A stretch of DNA of 64,000 nt from Tunturiibacter gelidiferens (GCF_014201335.1 NZ_JACHEB010000011.1:124001-188000); one strand, 5' to 3'. Shown: positions 1-10,066, counted from the first letter of the stretch. Program-made: numbers and translations. The notes: generated by a model from the letters alone, not told the origin.

Positions 1-1
1 G

Positions 2-2650
2 TTCCGCGTCCTCACGCAGAATGCTCCTGCCGACTTTGGAAACTACATGGGCGGCGTGATCAGCGCCTCGATCAAGGAAGGCACAAACTCCTTCCATGGC
101 ACCGCCTTCGAGTTCTTCCGCAACGACGTGCTCAACGCGAACCAGTGGATGAATAAGCTGATCCCGGGTAGCATCATTCCCCGGCAGAAGCTGCGCTGGA
201 ACGAGTTTGGAGGCACAATCGGCGGCCCAATCTTGAAAAACAAGCTCTTCTTCTTTGCCGACTACCAGGGCGAGCGGTTTGACTTTCCCAGGACAACATC
301 CACCATCTCTGTATTTACTACGAAGGAGCGTACTGGCGACGTCTCTGAACTGGTGGCGGCGGGCAAGACGATCGTGGATCCGCAAACTGGATTACCCTTC
401 CCCGGTAACGTCATTCCGCAACACAGCCTCAGCCAGTCAGCTCTGGCCATTATCAATTCGCAGTATTACCCAACGCCGATCAATGGCTTGCTGCAGGCGA
501 ACGCGCACAACACGACTGCCGTCAAGACAGACAGCGACCAGGGGGATGGCCGTCTGGATTACGCCGCAAGTGTTAAGGACCACTTCATGGGTCGCTTCTC
601 GTACTCCGATATGACGGTCCCGACCGTAAACTCATTTGCCCTCGACTACAACCCATACAATTTGGTTTCGACGTGGAATTTTGTCACCGGCTACACGCGG
701 ACAATATCTCCAACCTTGCTAAACGATGCGCGTCTGGGTGTGAACTACGTCAGGGTCGGACAGAACCAGACCACGTCAAACTTTTCAGGAGACGCGACTA
801 GCTTGTTTAAGATTCCTGGTTTGACGACAAGCTTCCTTCCCGCCATGGGGTTCAGTGGCGGGTATGTGAGTAACTTTGGCACCAAGGACAGCGTTACCGA
901 CAACTACGACACCTCAATTCAATATTCGGATGTAGTGAACTGGGTGCGTGGGAAGCACAGCATGCGTTTTGGCTTCCAAGGATGGCGGATCCGTACCAAT
1001 GGTTTGTTCAATGGCAGCAATGGACAGGCCGGAAGCTTTGGCTTCAATACCACCTACTCAGGTAGCCCCGAAACGGACTTCCTGCTCGGCTTGCCCACCA
1101 ATGTTGGTGTTGGCAACTTAGGCTCGGTGTGGGGACAGCGCAACAACGTCTTTGCCGGCTTCGTTCAGGACGACTGGAAGGTGACCGATCGGTTGACGTT
1201 CAATCTCGGTCTCCGTTATGAGACACACACACCTTTTGTCGAAGCCCACAACGACCAGGTCAACTGGGACCCGCAGACCGGTATCTTCGAATTGCCCGGC
1301 CAAAACGGCAATAGCCGCGCGCTCTACAACTCGTACAACGGCGTCGGGAATTACCAGCCTCGCGTCGGTGTGGCTTACCAGTTGATGCCAAAGACCACGA
1401 TTCGTGCGGCTTACGGATTGTCGTCGTTCATGGAAGGCACGGGTCTGGGGCTTCGTCTGCCCGGTAACCCGCCGCAGCCGATTGCGGCCAGCGCCAATTA
1501 CAGCGCCCTCGCCTACCCGACGACGACGCTGGACCAGGGCTTTACCCCGGTCGCGGTTCCTGCTGGATGTACGATTGCCGGTTTGGAGAGCGCCGCGCCG
1601 AACTGTTACAAGGGCGCCATCATCTACTCGTGGGACAAGAGAGTACGGCCAGCACAATCGAATCAGTGGAGTATGTTCGTGCAGCACGAATTATCGCCGT
1701 CGGCCGTCTTTCAAGTGGGATATGTTGGGCAATCGACTGCACACCTGACCAACGCAGAGCTGCTTACGCAGCTTGTGTGGGACTCGCCGGGTGTCGTTAG
1801 CCCATCACCATTCTTCGCACAGAACCGGCCAGTAATTAATCAGTTAGCGTATATCTTCGGCACTTTCGCCGAGGCACACCAGAACTACAACGCTTTGCAG
1901 ACCCAGATGCAGGGACGGCTAAACCACGGCCTGTCGTATCTGCTCAGCTACACATGGTCTCGCTGCATGACCGATTCGCAGGGATTCTGGGGGGAAGGCG
2001 GGCAATCTTCAGCGCCAAGTGCCTGGTGGCAGAACACCTACAATCCGTCGGGTGAGAACGGAGCCTGCTACTACAACGCTAAGAACGTCTTCACCGGCTA
2101 CGTAATCTATGATCTGCCCTTTGGCCGCGGAAGGCAGTTCGGCAGCAATATGAACAGAGCCGCCGATGCTGTTGTGGGTGGCTGGAAAGTGAACGTGATA
2201 CCGACCTTCCGCGGCGGTTTCCCGCTTACGCTTAGCTCTAATAGCGACCACTCTGGCACCAACTCTTTCCAGAACCGTCCGGATTGCATAGCGCCCCCGC
2301 GTGTACTGCATAAGCAGACTATCGGAAACGGATTCTATGGGTACCGGTGGTTTGATCCCGCTTCCTACCAGGAGCCCGGCGCTGGTACCTTCGGCAGCTG
2401 CAGTGTGAGTTCGGTCTACGGCCCAGGCGAGCAGAACATTGACCTAAGCCTTGCCAAGACCTTTGCCATCACGGAGCATCAGAATATCGAGTTCCGCAGC
2501 GAGTTCATCAACGCTTTCAACCACGTGATTCTCGACGCGCCGAGCAACGGAGGCATCGACATTGCGAACCCCGATGGCGGCACAATAGGTCAGATCAAAA
2601 CGTCAGAAGGAGCGCGAAATATTCAATTCGCACTGAAATATAACTTCTAA
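2..2650 (+). CDS. TonB-dependent receptor, Oar-like (5' end outside window)
   Basis: The frame is already open at base 2 and ends at TAA 2648-2650, so the plug N-terminus lies upstream. The first residues match the end of the plug domain of Oar-type receptors (FRVLTQNAPADFGNYMGG, then SIKEGTNSFHG). The rest is a long beta-barrel with many aromatic strand ends, finishing in FALKYNF, the usual C-terminal phenylalanine of an outer-membrane barrel. Such receptors use TonB-ExbBD energy to import oligosaccharides or other bulky ligands. It lies just upstream of a heparinase-like gene and the nag cluster, so amino-sugar oligosaccharide uptake is the likely role; this is inferred from position. An internal ATG at 47 is not the true start. 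Confidence 0.9.
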   Translation, partial: FRVLTQNAPADFGNYMGGVISASIKEGTNSFHGTAFEFFRNDVLNANQWMNKLIPGSIIPRQKLRWNEFGGTIGGPILKNKLFFFADYQGERFDFPRTTSTISVFTTKERTGDVSELVAAGKTIVDPQTGLPFPGNVIPQHSLSQSALAIINSQYYPTPINGLLQANAHNTTAVKTDSDQGDGRLDYAASVKDHFMGRFSYSDMTVPTVNSFALDYNPYNLVSTWNFVTGYTRTISPTLLNDARLGVNYVRVGQNQTTSNFSGDATSLFKIPGLTTSFLPAMGFSGGYVSNFGTKDSVTDNYDTSIQYSDVVNWVRGKHSMRFGFQGWRIRTNGLFNGSNGQAGSFGFNTTYSGSPETDFLLGLPTNVGVGNLGSVWGQRNNVFAGFVQDDWKVTDRLTFNLGLRYETHTPFVEAHNDQVNWDPQTGIFELPGQNGNSRALYNSYNGVGNYQPRVGVAYQLMPKTTIRAAYGLSSFMEGTGLGLRLPGNPPQPIAASANYSALAYPTTTLDQGFTPVAVPAGCTIAGLESAAPNCYKGAIIYSWDKRVRPAQSNQWSMFVQHELSPSAVFQVGYVGQSTAHLTNAELLTQLVWDSPGVVSPSPFFAQNRPVINQLAYIFGTFAEAHQNYNALQTQMQGRLNHGLSYLLSYTWSRCMTDSQGFWGEGGQSSAPSAWWQNTYNPSGENGACYYNAKNVFTGYVIYDLPFGRGRQFGSNMNRAADAVVGGWKVNVIPTFRGGFPLTLSSNSDHSGTNSFQNRPDCIAPPRVLHKQTIGNGFYGYRWFDPASYQEPGAGTFGSCSVSSVYGPGEQNIDLSLAKTFAITEHQNIEFRSEFINAFNHVILDAPSNGGIDIANPDGGTIGQIKTSEGARNIQFALKYNF

Positions 2651-2886
2651 CCCGGTCTTACACGCCGGCTGAAACAATCAGTTGTAATCACGCGGCGTCT
2701 GGCTATCGGGCGGCAGCACTAAACCGAGGTCCGGCGCCGTGTCTCTCTTTAGAATCCCGCGCCTTTGCGTAGGGTAGACTTCCAGCGGCTTCGCTTACTC
2801 GCAAATAGCCTTGGCCGATGCGCTCGACAGCCTTTCAATATCCATGGCGTCTGTTTCCCGGGCGATTGGAGCGCCGGACGGAGAAG

Positions 2887-5601
2887 ATGATAAACAGCGA
2901 TCTCATCGCTTACTTCAAACCGATCGCCTCTCAGTTCAGCGGCGATGATACTGTCCAGCTGATCGATCTGACCGGTCGCGTGACCGACATCCAGGCGAAC
3001 AAGCATCGCCTCATCTTGCACCTCTCTCTCACAGCTGGCCTCTATCGTGGCGTACTCGCCACCCTACCCGGCTCCTTCGACATGGCCACCGCGATGATCG
3101 ATATGGTCCAGGTTCCCGACGGTAAGCGCGTTCCCGTAGGACCGTGGGATCTCGATCACCTTCACAACGTGATGGCCGTCCCGATGGTTCGCACCTACGT
3201 CAATGGCAGCCTCAAGGGTGGCCTTTGGTTCTCTATGCCTGGCCCGCAGGAGATCGCCGAGGGACGTCTCACGGCAGACTTCGGCTTTGAAGCGCAGGAT
3301 GGCGTCAACGAACTCGTCCTTGAGTTGATCGAACGTGACCGCACTCGCATGGATTGGGGGAAGCTCGCGTACTTCGAACTGCGCGAAGATGATCGACACC
3401 CCGCCCCTCTAAGACCGTCCACGACAAATCATCCACGCATCTTCTTGCATGCCGATGAGCTCGGACGGCTCCGCGAACGCTGGCGAAATACCGCTGAATT
3501 TGAGGAGCTAAAGAATCGGCTGTCCACTGAAGAGCTTGTCTTCCTAACGGACAACAGCCAGGGAACACTTGAGCTAGCCTGCCTCTTCTACGCGCTCACG
3601 GGCGATGCGGCGATCGGCACGCGCGCCAAAGATCGGATACTGGAACTTGCGCATGCTCCGACCTGGAGCGGCCGCCCCGATCCACTGCTGATGGGCGGTG
3701 ATAACGATCGCGGCATCAGCCTCCGGCTCTACCTCACCGCGCTGGGTTGGGACTATCTGCAGCCCCTGCTCGGCGATTCCGAACGCCACGCCATACTTGC
3801 AAAGGCGGAGCAGTACATCGGCAAGATGTACGACTTCACACTACTGCAACGCGGCTACATGGGCTGTCCAGCCATCGATCCGCACTCGCTCGGCGCATGG
3901 AACGGTACAGCCATCGCCTGCATGGCGTTCTTCGAGGAGCTTGCGATCGCGCGTCACGCGTTGCCTCTCTTCCACGGTCTCTTCTGCGAAAGCCTTACTC
4001 TCTTTCCAGACAGCGGCAAGGCGGCCTGGGCAACATACTTTCCCTTCCACCTCGTGCTCTACCTCGCGGCTGCGCATACCTTCGGCGGAAAGAGGGAAGA
4101 GCTCGACAAAAGCCCTTTCCTCGATCACCTTGGCGAGGCACTCTTAGCCAGCTTCGAGGTGCCGAATAGTCAGGAACTCCAACGTGGACTGAGGACCCGC
4201 GAGCATCGGTTTCTCACTGCGTTTCTTTGCCGCTTCCACCCTACGCAAGGAATCGATTCGATCTATCGCGCGTTTGTCCAGAGAGAAAAACGCGCCACTG
4301 GCAACGTGGTGCCGGGCATATTCGACGTACTCTATGCTCCCCCGTCTACCGGCCCCATCGCCTCTTTCCCGGATCGGCCGCTGTTTGCAAAAGATGTTGG
4401 CGATCTCATTGCTTCGGTTCGCGGAGAGCACACGATAGCGGTGTCGGTGAGTGGTGGCCCAAAGGCGGGGCGCAAGGCTGTCTTCCACCTGATGCCGCAA
4501 AACCGCGAGTTCGCGCCGTCGATGGGAGCGCTGGAGATCACTGTCGACGGAGCACCGGTAATCTGCAACATCAACATGGGGCTCTATGGTCTCAATAGTG
4601 CGTTGACCAACACGATGTGCTTCGAAGACGGCGGCGCGCTCACCAACGGTCAGTACCTGAACGGTGCCGTGCCGCCGGAGTGCGGTGGCGTCATTCGTCG
4701 CTGTCTCATCAGCGATCGCTTCATCTACGCCCACATCGTCATCACCTATGCGCTCGATCCGAGGCTCCAGGTCCAACACGCCGACAGAGTATTTATGCTG
4801 GATCGAAAGACAGCGGCGATTATTGTCTCGGATGCCTTCAAAGGCGAGCGCCCGATACGATTTGCCACGCATCTTCATTGCTCTGGATCGGTGACCGAAC
4901 TTGGTGGCCAGCAGTATCGCCTCACCGGCGGTCAGGCAAACCTGATCGCAGGAATTAAGGGTGGCAGTAAGGGCTTCGATGATGCCGAACGAGGAGAGAT
5001 CTTCGTGCAGATCCTGGAGAGTCCCGAATCCGCCCGTGTCGTTGGGGAGGAACCCCGCTGGGTCCCGGGATACATCTACGGACTGAACAACACCGGTCAG
5101 GAAGACATCAGCGAAGGGCGTTTTCCACGCTATCGGCGCTGGCGCCTCGAAGTTGCTGAGCCCGCGGTGCAGGGTCGATTTCTCCTGGCGCTCAGTCCGC
5201 GTTCTGGAGAGATCGCGTACGTTGACGGTGTTGTCCACCTGCCGCAAGGCGGCCACCTCCGTTTCGGCGATCGCACTGTCGAAGCGCTCGGCCTCGAGTG
5301 TGACTGCGAATGTCTGTTGTGGGATGAGGAAGCACGAAAAATTACTGCGCTCGGTCTCCTCCGGCTGCGCCACGGGAGCAGTGAGATTTCCTTCGCCCTG
5401 CGCGTCGACATGACCTACGACGCAGACGACGGCACGGGGACACTCTACGCGCAGGGGAGGCTTGATCCCGAAAATGCACTTGGTTTCCACCTCGCTCCCT
5501 GGACGTACATTGGAGAGGAAAGTTGGAAGACGCTGAATACGCACCGTGCGTCCTTCAAGAAAACGGGTGCTGAAAAAAACGACACGGAGGCGGGAATATG
5601 A
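2887..5601 (+). CDS. heparinase II/III-like (alpha/alpha-toroid) protein
   Basis: About 904 residues from ATG 2887, which follows GGAG; an upstream in-frame ATG at 2818 has no clear ribosome site. An N-terminal beta region is followed by an alpha-helical toroid segment (roughly residues 190-430; HSLGAWNGTAIACMAF) and a C-terminal beta-sandwich-like region. This layout resembles heparinase II/III-type polysaccharide lyases and related exo-enzymes. No signal peptide or Tat motif is visible, so it probably acts in the cytoplasm on imported oligosaccharide. Its stop overlaps the next start by 4 bp (ATGA), implying translational coupling. The context of nagA and nagB suggests a hexosamine-containing substrate such as a glycosaminoglycan-like fragment. 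Family assignment is moderate; substrate and catalytic residues are not established. Confidence 0.6.
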   Translation: MINSDLIAYFKPIASQFSGDDTVQLIDLTGRVTDIQANKHRLILHLSLTAGLYRGVLATLPGSFDMATAMIDMVQVPDGKRVPVGPWDLDHLHNVMAVPMVRTYVNGSLKGGLWFSMPGPQEIAEGRLTADFGFEAQDGVNELVLELIERDRTRMDWGKLAYFELREDDRHPAPLRPSTTNHPRIFLHADELGRLRERWRNTAEFEELKNRLSTEELVFLTDNSQGTLELACLFYALTGDAAIGTRAKDRILELAHAPTWSGRPDPLLMGGDNDRGISLRLYLTALGWDYLQPLLGDSERHAILAKAEQYIGKMYDFTLLQRGYMGCPAIDPHSLGAWNGTAIACMAFFEELAIARHALPLFHGLFCESLTLFPDSGKAAWATYFPFHLVLYLAAAHTFGGKREELDKSPFLDHLGEALLASFEVPNSQELQRGLRTREHRFLTAFLCRFHPTQGIDSIYRAFVQREKRATGNVVPGIFDVLYAPPSTGPIASFPDRPLFAKDVGDLIASVRGEHTIAVSVSGGPKAGRKAVFHLMPQNREFAPSMGALEITVDGAPVICNINMGLYGLNSALTNTMCFEDGGALTNGQYLNGAVPPECGGVIRRCLISDRFIYAHIVITYALDPRLQVQHADRVFMLDRKTAAIIVSDAFKGERPIRFATHLHCSGSVTELGGQQYRLTGGQANLIAGIKGGSKGFDDAERGEIFVQILESPESARVVGEEPRWVPGYIYGLNNTGQEDISEGRFPRYRRWRLEVAEPAVQGRFLLALSPRSGEIAYVDGVVHLPQGGHLRFGDRTVEALGLECDCECLLWDEEARKITALGLLRLRHGSSEISFALRVDMTYDADDGTGTLYAQGRLDPENALGFHLAPWTYIGEESWKTLNTHRASFKKTGAEKNDTEAGI

Positions 5602-6692
5602 GCGGGGAAAAAGCAATCGAGGTGGCCATTCTCGGCTGCGGAAAAATGGGCCAGAATATTTTACGTACGCTTCAAAACAGCTCGAGGGTTCGTGCTATCA
5701 CGGTGTTTGATCGAAACCTAGAGCACATGGAAGAGTTGAAAGCGACGTTCGGGGTGAAGTCTGCTCCAGCGCTCGAAGACGTACTGCAGGATCCGGCGAT
5801 CAAGCTGGTCTTTGTCACCGCCTCCAACAATGCGCACCGAGAACTAACTGTGGCGGCACTCGAGGCGGGGAAGGCCGTAATGTGCGAGAAGCCCATGGCG
5901 ACCACCATTCCGGACGCGCAAGCCATGGTGGAAGCAGCCGAACGAACAAACGGGTTTCTTCAGATCGGCTTCGAGTTGCGCTACTCTCATCTCTACACCA
6001 CGGTGAAGGACTGGATCGCTCGCGGCCTCCTTGGCCGTGTGCTCAATACGCAGTGCACCTACTGCTCAAGCGCCTGGGGACGTCACGATGTCTGGAGGGT
6101 TGCCTCCAAAACCAGCGGCGGCATGTTTGGGGAGAAGCTCAGTCACTATGTCGATCTGGTGCGCTGGTGGATCGGCGACGAGGTGGAGGAAGTGTACGCA
6201 ACCTGCGCTCCCAACGTGATTCCATACTATGAGGTCCACGACAACTATCACTGCAGTTACCGCTTCAAGAACGGCGCCGTCAGTCACCTCACCTTCATGA
6301 TGGGGCCCGCTGCCAGCTTCAAGGGAGACCCACTGCAGAACGCAGTCTCGCAACAGACCGGAGACGGTCATGTGCTGCGTTACATGATTTACGGGGAAAA
6401 GGGTGCTGCCGAGACGGATGTCTTTCAGCGAACGATTAAGCGCTGGGAGTTCGGCGAAGACGACTACGGTCAAACCAGCAAATGGATCCAGAACGAGACC
6501 TGGGATCCGGAGAATGACTTCGCCTACTTCCACAACACACACGACCAGGCTCTCGACATCGTGCGTCGCGTTGCCGAGGGTGAGTGTCCCAGCATCAACC
6601 CGCGCGATGCGCTGGAAACGACACAACTCTGTTTTGCTGCTGAGCTATCGGCTGCTGAAAAGCGTCCCGTCCGCCTGGATGAACTCAAATGA
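5598..6692 (+). CDS. Gfo/Idh/MocA family NAD(P)-dependent oxidoreductase
   Basis: 364 residues, usual for the family. The N-terminal Rossmann fold starts with VAILGCGKMG (glycine-rich dinucleotide loop), and CEKPMATT near residue 97 is the conserved EKP motif. A C-terminal alpha/beta domain carries the predicted sugar-binding residues (EKLSHYVDLVRWW). Family members oxidise or epimerise sugars, inositols and uronates, or open glycosidic bonds by an oxidation-elimination mechanism. It overlaps the heparinase-like gene by 4 bp and is followed by an MFS gene 46 bp later, so it probably modifies the same imported sugar. The exact reaction cannot be read from sequence. Confidence 0.85.
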   Translation: MSGEKAIEVAILGCGKMGQNILRTLQNSSRVRAITVFDRNLEHMEELKATFGVKSAPALEDVLQDPAIKLVFVTASNNAHRELTVAALEAGKAVMCEKPMATTIPDAQAMVEAAERTNGFLQIGFELRYSHLYTTVKDWIARGLLGRVLNTQCTYCSSAWGRHDVWRVASKTSGGMFGEKLSHYVDLVRWWIGDEVEEVYATCAPNVIPYYEVHDNYHCSYRFKNGAVSHLTFMMGPAASFKGDPLQNAVSQQTGDGHVLRYMIYGEKGAAETDVFQRTIKRWEFGEDDYGQTSKWIQNETWDPENDFAYFHNTHDQALDIVRRVAEGECPSINPRDALETTQLCFAAELSAAEKRPVRLDELK

Positions 6693-6738
6693 ACCAAAGC
6701 TTGAGGAAGATGAGGCTGTGTTTGGGCCGGAGGCATGA

Positions 6739-8124
6739 ATGATGCAGGACGAAAAGAGCGCGGAAACTGTGATACCCGCCATAGAAGGGGTTACACCGCC
6801 TTCTGCGACGAACAGCGCGCTCAACGCCTTCTACGCCGACCGCAAGCGAATGTGGAGCAACGTCCTTTGGATTACCTTCGGGCAATTTGGCATGTCGGTC
6901 TCGATGACCATCGTCGAGCCGCTCATGAATCTGCGGCTCAAAGCGATCGGTGTCAGCGAATCGAGTGTTGGCCTGCTGACCTCGGCAAATTTGTGGGCAG
7001 TCAGTTTTCTGGTTATGTACTTCTCCTGGAAGAGCGACCACAGCACCAGCCGATTAGGACGCCGCACACCCTACACGCTGCTGTCACTGCCATTCATCGC
7101 TGTGGCGCTCGTGCTCTTTCCGTTGTCTACACAAAAGTGGATGCTCATCACGTTGATGCTCACGTACTTTTTCTTCAACGATATGAAAGCATCTACCTAC
7201 CCGCTCCTCGCGATCGACTGTGTATCTAAGGAAGTTCTAGCACGCGTCTCCGGCCTGGTCGCCATCACCGTCAGCATGGCCGGATTCCTATCGACCCGCC
7301 TCGGAGCGAAGATGGCGGACGTCAATCCCAAAGGCGTGTTCTTCATCGCCGCCGCCGTCATGACCAGCATGACGTTGGTCGCACTCTGGCGCATCAAGGA
7401 GCCACCGGTCTATCACCCGGCCAAGAGCAGCTTCAATCTGTTGGCGCCCATCAAGATCGCGTGCCGCGACAAACGAATCCTCGTACTCATCGTCGCCGTT
7501 GCGTTGCTCAATTCATTTCCCATGATCTTCAAGACGTGGGTGTGGTTCTACGCGAAGAGCAAGCTCGGTCTGACCATCGGTGATACCGGCGTCGCAATCT
7601 CCTGGGGACTGCTGTTGCAGGTCGCCTTCTCCTACCCGGCGGGTTGGCTCATCGATCGTTTCGGAAGCTACCTCGCGCTCTGCATCCAGTGGTTGATTAT
7701 GCTGACACTCGTACTCAGCTCGATCCATGTTACGAACTCTCACGGCCTCGTCCTTCTCATGTCGCTGTACTTCCTCTTCCTTCCGTTGCAGGTAGCAGGA
7801 GACACGATTCTCTGGAGGACCATGGACAAGGCAGATACCGGCTCCTACACATCGACAGTTGCGCTCGTGCGCAACTTCAGCACTGGCACCGTCATCGCTA
7901 TCTCCGGCTTCCTGATTAAGTGGACCGGAAGTTACATCGTCGCATTCTGGTTCGGTTTCGGTCTGAGTTCCGTTGCGCTGGTGGTCTTCTTTATCTATCG
8001 CAACATCATGCGCGACGGACGCGCTGAACCTGCTTCCATCGCGACGGGGCACGAGCCGGATGACATCAAGAAACCCGATTCGCACCTCGGCGCTTCCCGT
8101 ACCCCGAGTGTCGCAACCGTATGA
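6739..8124 (+). CDS. MFS sugar transporter
   Basis: 461 residues with about 12 hydrophobic segments. A conserved loop after TM2 (SDHSTSRLGRRTPYTLLS) resembles the D-R-x-G-R-R motif of GPH/sucrose-type and MFS carriers. GGAGG at 6729-6733 places the start at ATG 6739 or the adjacent ATG 6742. It is an inner-membrane protein and probably brings the product of the upstream outer-membrane receptor into the cytoplasm, where the heparinase-like enzyme and the Nag enzymes act. The long soluble tail after the last membrane segment is not conserved-looking. Substrate is inferred from context only. Confidence 0.8.
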   Translation: MMQDEKSAETVIPAIEGVTPPSATNSALNAFYADRKRMWSNVLWITFGQFGMSVSMTIVEPLMNLRLKAIGVSESSVGLLTSANLWAVSFLVMYFSWKSDHSTSRLGRRTPYTLLSLPFIAVALVLFPLSTQKWMLITLMLTYFFFNDMKASTYPLLAIDCVSKEVLARVSGLVAITVSMAGFLSTRLGAKMADVNPKGVFFIAAAVMTSMTLVALWRIKEPPVYHPAKSSFNLLAPIKIACRDKRILVLIVAVALLNSFPMIFKTWVWFYAKSKLGLTIGDTGVAISWGLLLQVAFSYPAGWLIDRFGSYLALCIQWLIMLTLVLSSIHVTNSHGLVLLMSLYFLFLPLQVAGDTILWRTMDKADTGSYTSTVALVRNFSTGTVIAISGFLIKWTGSYIVAFWFGFGLSSVALVVFFIYRNIMRDGRAEPASIATGHEPDDIKKPDSHLGASRTPSVATV

Positions 8125-8161
8125 CCTGGCTGTTTCAAGCAGCGGACGCATGGAGGACGTC

Positions 8162-8923
8162 ATGAAAGTTCACGTAGCGAAATCCCGTGCAGAACTAGGC
8201 CGGTTCGCTGCGGGTGAGATCAGCGCAGCACTACGCGAAGGTCTGCGTATTAAGACGCATCTTCGTTTGATCTTGGCAGCTGCGCCAAGCCAGAGCGATA
8301 TGCTCGCGGCCCTTCGTCAGGAGCCAAAAATTGACTGGACCCGCATCACTGCGTTCCACATGGACGAGTACATCGGGCTGCCGGCTGACGCGCCTCAGGG
8401 GTTCGCCAACTGGCTCAAAAGGGAGTTCGTCGGCCACCTTCCGTTTGCCCGCTTTGAGCCAATCGATCCGGGCAACAATCCTGAAGCAGCGTGCAAGCGC
8501 TACGCCGCGCTCCTGGCCGAAGATCCTGTGGATGTCGTTCTGCTCGGCATCGGAACCAATGGCCACCTTGCCTTCAACGATCCACCCGCGGACCTCGACG
8601 ATCCCCTTCCCGTCAAGGTCGTCACGCTGGATACGATGTGTCGCGAGCAGCAAGTTCTTGATGGTTGTTTTCCCACCCTCGACGCCGTGCCGCACCGCGC
8701 AGTCACGCTTACAATTCCCACACTTCTTGCAGGCTGCGAGCTCTTCTGCTGTGTGCTGGGCCGGCATAAGAGCGCTGCGGTGCGGGATGCGCTCGAGGCG
8801 CCCATTAGCGGGGATTGCCCGGCAACCGCCCTGCGCACCCACCCCCGGTGCACCCTTTACCTCGATCATGAGTCGAGCTCAATGCGTGAGATCTATGAGC
8901 ATGACAACCATAACCGGACGTGA
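8162..8923 (+). CDS. nagB: glucosamine-6-phosphate deaminase
   Basis: Start at ATG 8162, with GGAGG at 8152-8156 five bases upstream, giving 253 residues. It converts glucosamine 6-phosphate to fructose 6-phosphate and ammonia. FHMDEYIGL is the conserved active-site segment that carries the catalytic aspartate. GIGTNGHLAFNDP matches the NGH variant found in Bacillus-type NagB; the E. coli enzyme has DGH there. The C-terminus overlaps nagA. It sits between an MFS carrier and nagA in an evident catabolic operon. Frames that continue upstream to 7973 are only read-through of the MFS gene. Confidence 0.92.
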   Translation: MKVHVAKSRAELGRFAAGEISAALREGLRIKTHLRLILAAAPSQSDMLAALRQEPKIDWTRITAFHMDEYIGLPADAPQGFANWLKREFVGHLPFARFEPIDPGNNPEAACKRYAALLAEDPVDVVLLGIGTNGHLAFNDPPADLDDPLPVKVVTLDTMCREQQVLDGCFPTLDAVPHRAVTLTIPTLLAGCELFCCVLGRHKSAAVRDALEAPISGDCPATALRTHPRCTLYLDHESSSMREIYEHDNHNRT

Positions 8924-10061
8924 TCCGCAAAGCGGACACAATTACACCCTTGTCGTCGACGAGGGTGTAATTGTGCGCGTAGAAGAAAGCTCTGCAAGTA
9001 GCGATCTCTTTCTCTCTCCCGGCTTAGTCGATCTTCAGGTCAATGGCTGCTCTGGATTTGATGTGAACTCGCCGCAACTCACGCCGGACACAATCACGGA
9101 GCTGGTCGATGCGATGCTGTTCCGTGGTGTCACCTGTTTCGCGCCGACGATCATCACCGCCCCGGAGGATAAGATCTGCCACGCCCTCAGCATCATTGCC
9201 GAGGCGCGCCAGATCCATCCACGCGCGGCCGCATGCATTCCGTTTGTTCACGTGGAAGGTCCGCACATCTCTCCGCTGGACGGATACCGCGGCGCCCATC
9301 CTGCCCACACCGTGCGGCCACCCTCGATTGAGGAGTTCGAGCGCTGGCAGCAGGCTTCCGGCGGCCTCGTCGGCATGGTCACGCTGTCTCCGCATTTCGA
9401 AGAGTCCTGCGCATATATCGCGACGCTGGTCAAACAGGGAATCTATGTTGCCATCGGCCACACGCACGCTTCGCCTCAAGAGATACTCCGCGCAATCGAT
9501 GCGGGGGCACGCCTTGCAACCCACCTTGGAAACGGAATTGCGCCGGAGATCCCACGGCACCGCAATGCCATCTGGTCCCTTCTCGCCGACGACCGTGTCT
9601 CCGCGACCTTCATCGCGGATGGCCACCATCTGCCACCCGACGTTCTCAAAGTAATGCTGCGCGCGAAAACTCTGCAGCGCAGCGTGCTCGTATCTGACTC
9701 GGTCGCGCTCGCCGGCATGCCCCCAGGTACCTACGTCACTCCCGTTGGAGGTCGTGTCGAGCTTCGGCCCGATGGCAGACTCTGTGTCTTCGGTTCCGAA
9801 CTTCTTGCGGGGGCTACGGCTTCACTCGCGCAAGGCATCAGCACTCTCGTCCGAACCTCCGACGTGCTTCTCCACGAGGCGCTGGCCATGGCCACAACGA
9901 ATCCCGGAAAACTTGCCGGAGGCCGAGGTCAACTTACAACCGGATCTCGCGCTGACCTCCTCAGATTCCGCTGGCAGGACTCGATCCTCATCGAGGATGT
10001 CTGGCTGGCCGGAGAACAAGTCCATACACGCACCGAAGTCGGCAGGCAGCCGGGGAGATAG
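8895..10061 (+). CDS. nagA: N-acetylglucosamine-6-phosphate deacetylase
   Basis: About 388 residues from ATG 8895, or 386 from ATG 8901; both overlap the end of nagB. It removes acetate from GlcNAc-6-P to give GlcN-6-P for NagB. Amidohydrolase features are in order: SPGLVDLQVNG, the metal ligand HVEGPHI, GHTHAS, THLGNGIAP, IADGHHLP and VSDSVALAGMPPG with the catalytic aspartate. No strong Shine-Dalgarno precedes either start, so translational coupling to nagB is likely. A perfect inverted repeat (8937-8975) lies in the first 30 codons and could modulate translation. The longer frame open back to 8331 is a shadow of nagB. Confidence 0.92.
   Translation: MSMTTITGRDPQSGHNYTLVVDEGVIVRVEESSASSDLFLSPGLVDLQVNGCSGFDVNSPQLTPDTITELVDAMLFRGVTCFAPTIITAPEDKICHALSIIAEARQIHPRAAACIPFVHVEGPHISPLDGYRGAHPAHTVRPPSIEEFERWQQASGGLVGMVTLSPHFEESCAYIATLVKQGIYVAIGHTHASPQEILRAIDAGARLATHLGNGIAPEIPRHRNAIWSLLADDRVSATFIADGHHLPPDVLKVMLRAKTLQRSVLVSDSVALAGMPPGTYVTPVGGRVELRPDGRLCVFGSELLAGATASLAQGISTLVRTSDVLLHEALAMATTNPGKLAGGRGQLTTGSRADLLRFRWQDSILIEDVWLAGEQVHTRTEVGRQPGR
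8937..8975. repeat. 14-bp perfect inverted repeat inside the nagA 5' end
   Basis: Left arm CACAATTACACCCT (8937-8950) and right arm AGGGTGTAATTGTG (8962-8975) are exact reverse complements, separated by 11 bases containing GTCGAC. It lies about 40 bases into nagA and just past the nagB stop. As RNA it would form a strong stem-loop near the ribosome start region; as DNA it resembles a dimeric regulator site. Either role is inference. Confidence 0.75.
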
Positions 10062-10066
10062 TAAAG

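Noticed and set aside
1118..1687. Long minus-strand frame of 189 codons inside the first TonB receptor
   Set aside because: It is fully inside a clear receptor gene, has no family features and its composition is arginine-rich, as expected for an antisense shadow.
4144..5616. 490-codon minus-strand frame opposite the heparinase-like gene
   Set aside because: Antisense of a well-supported gene with good protein structure; the minus-strand product shows no recognisable motif or ribosome site.
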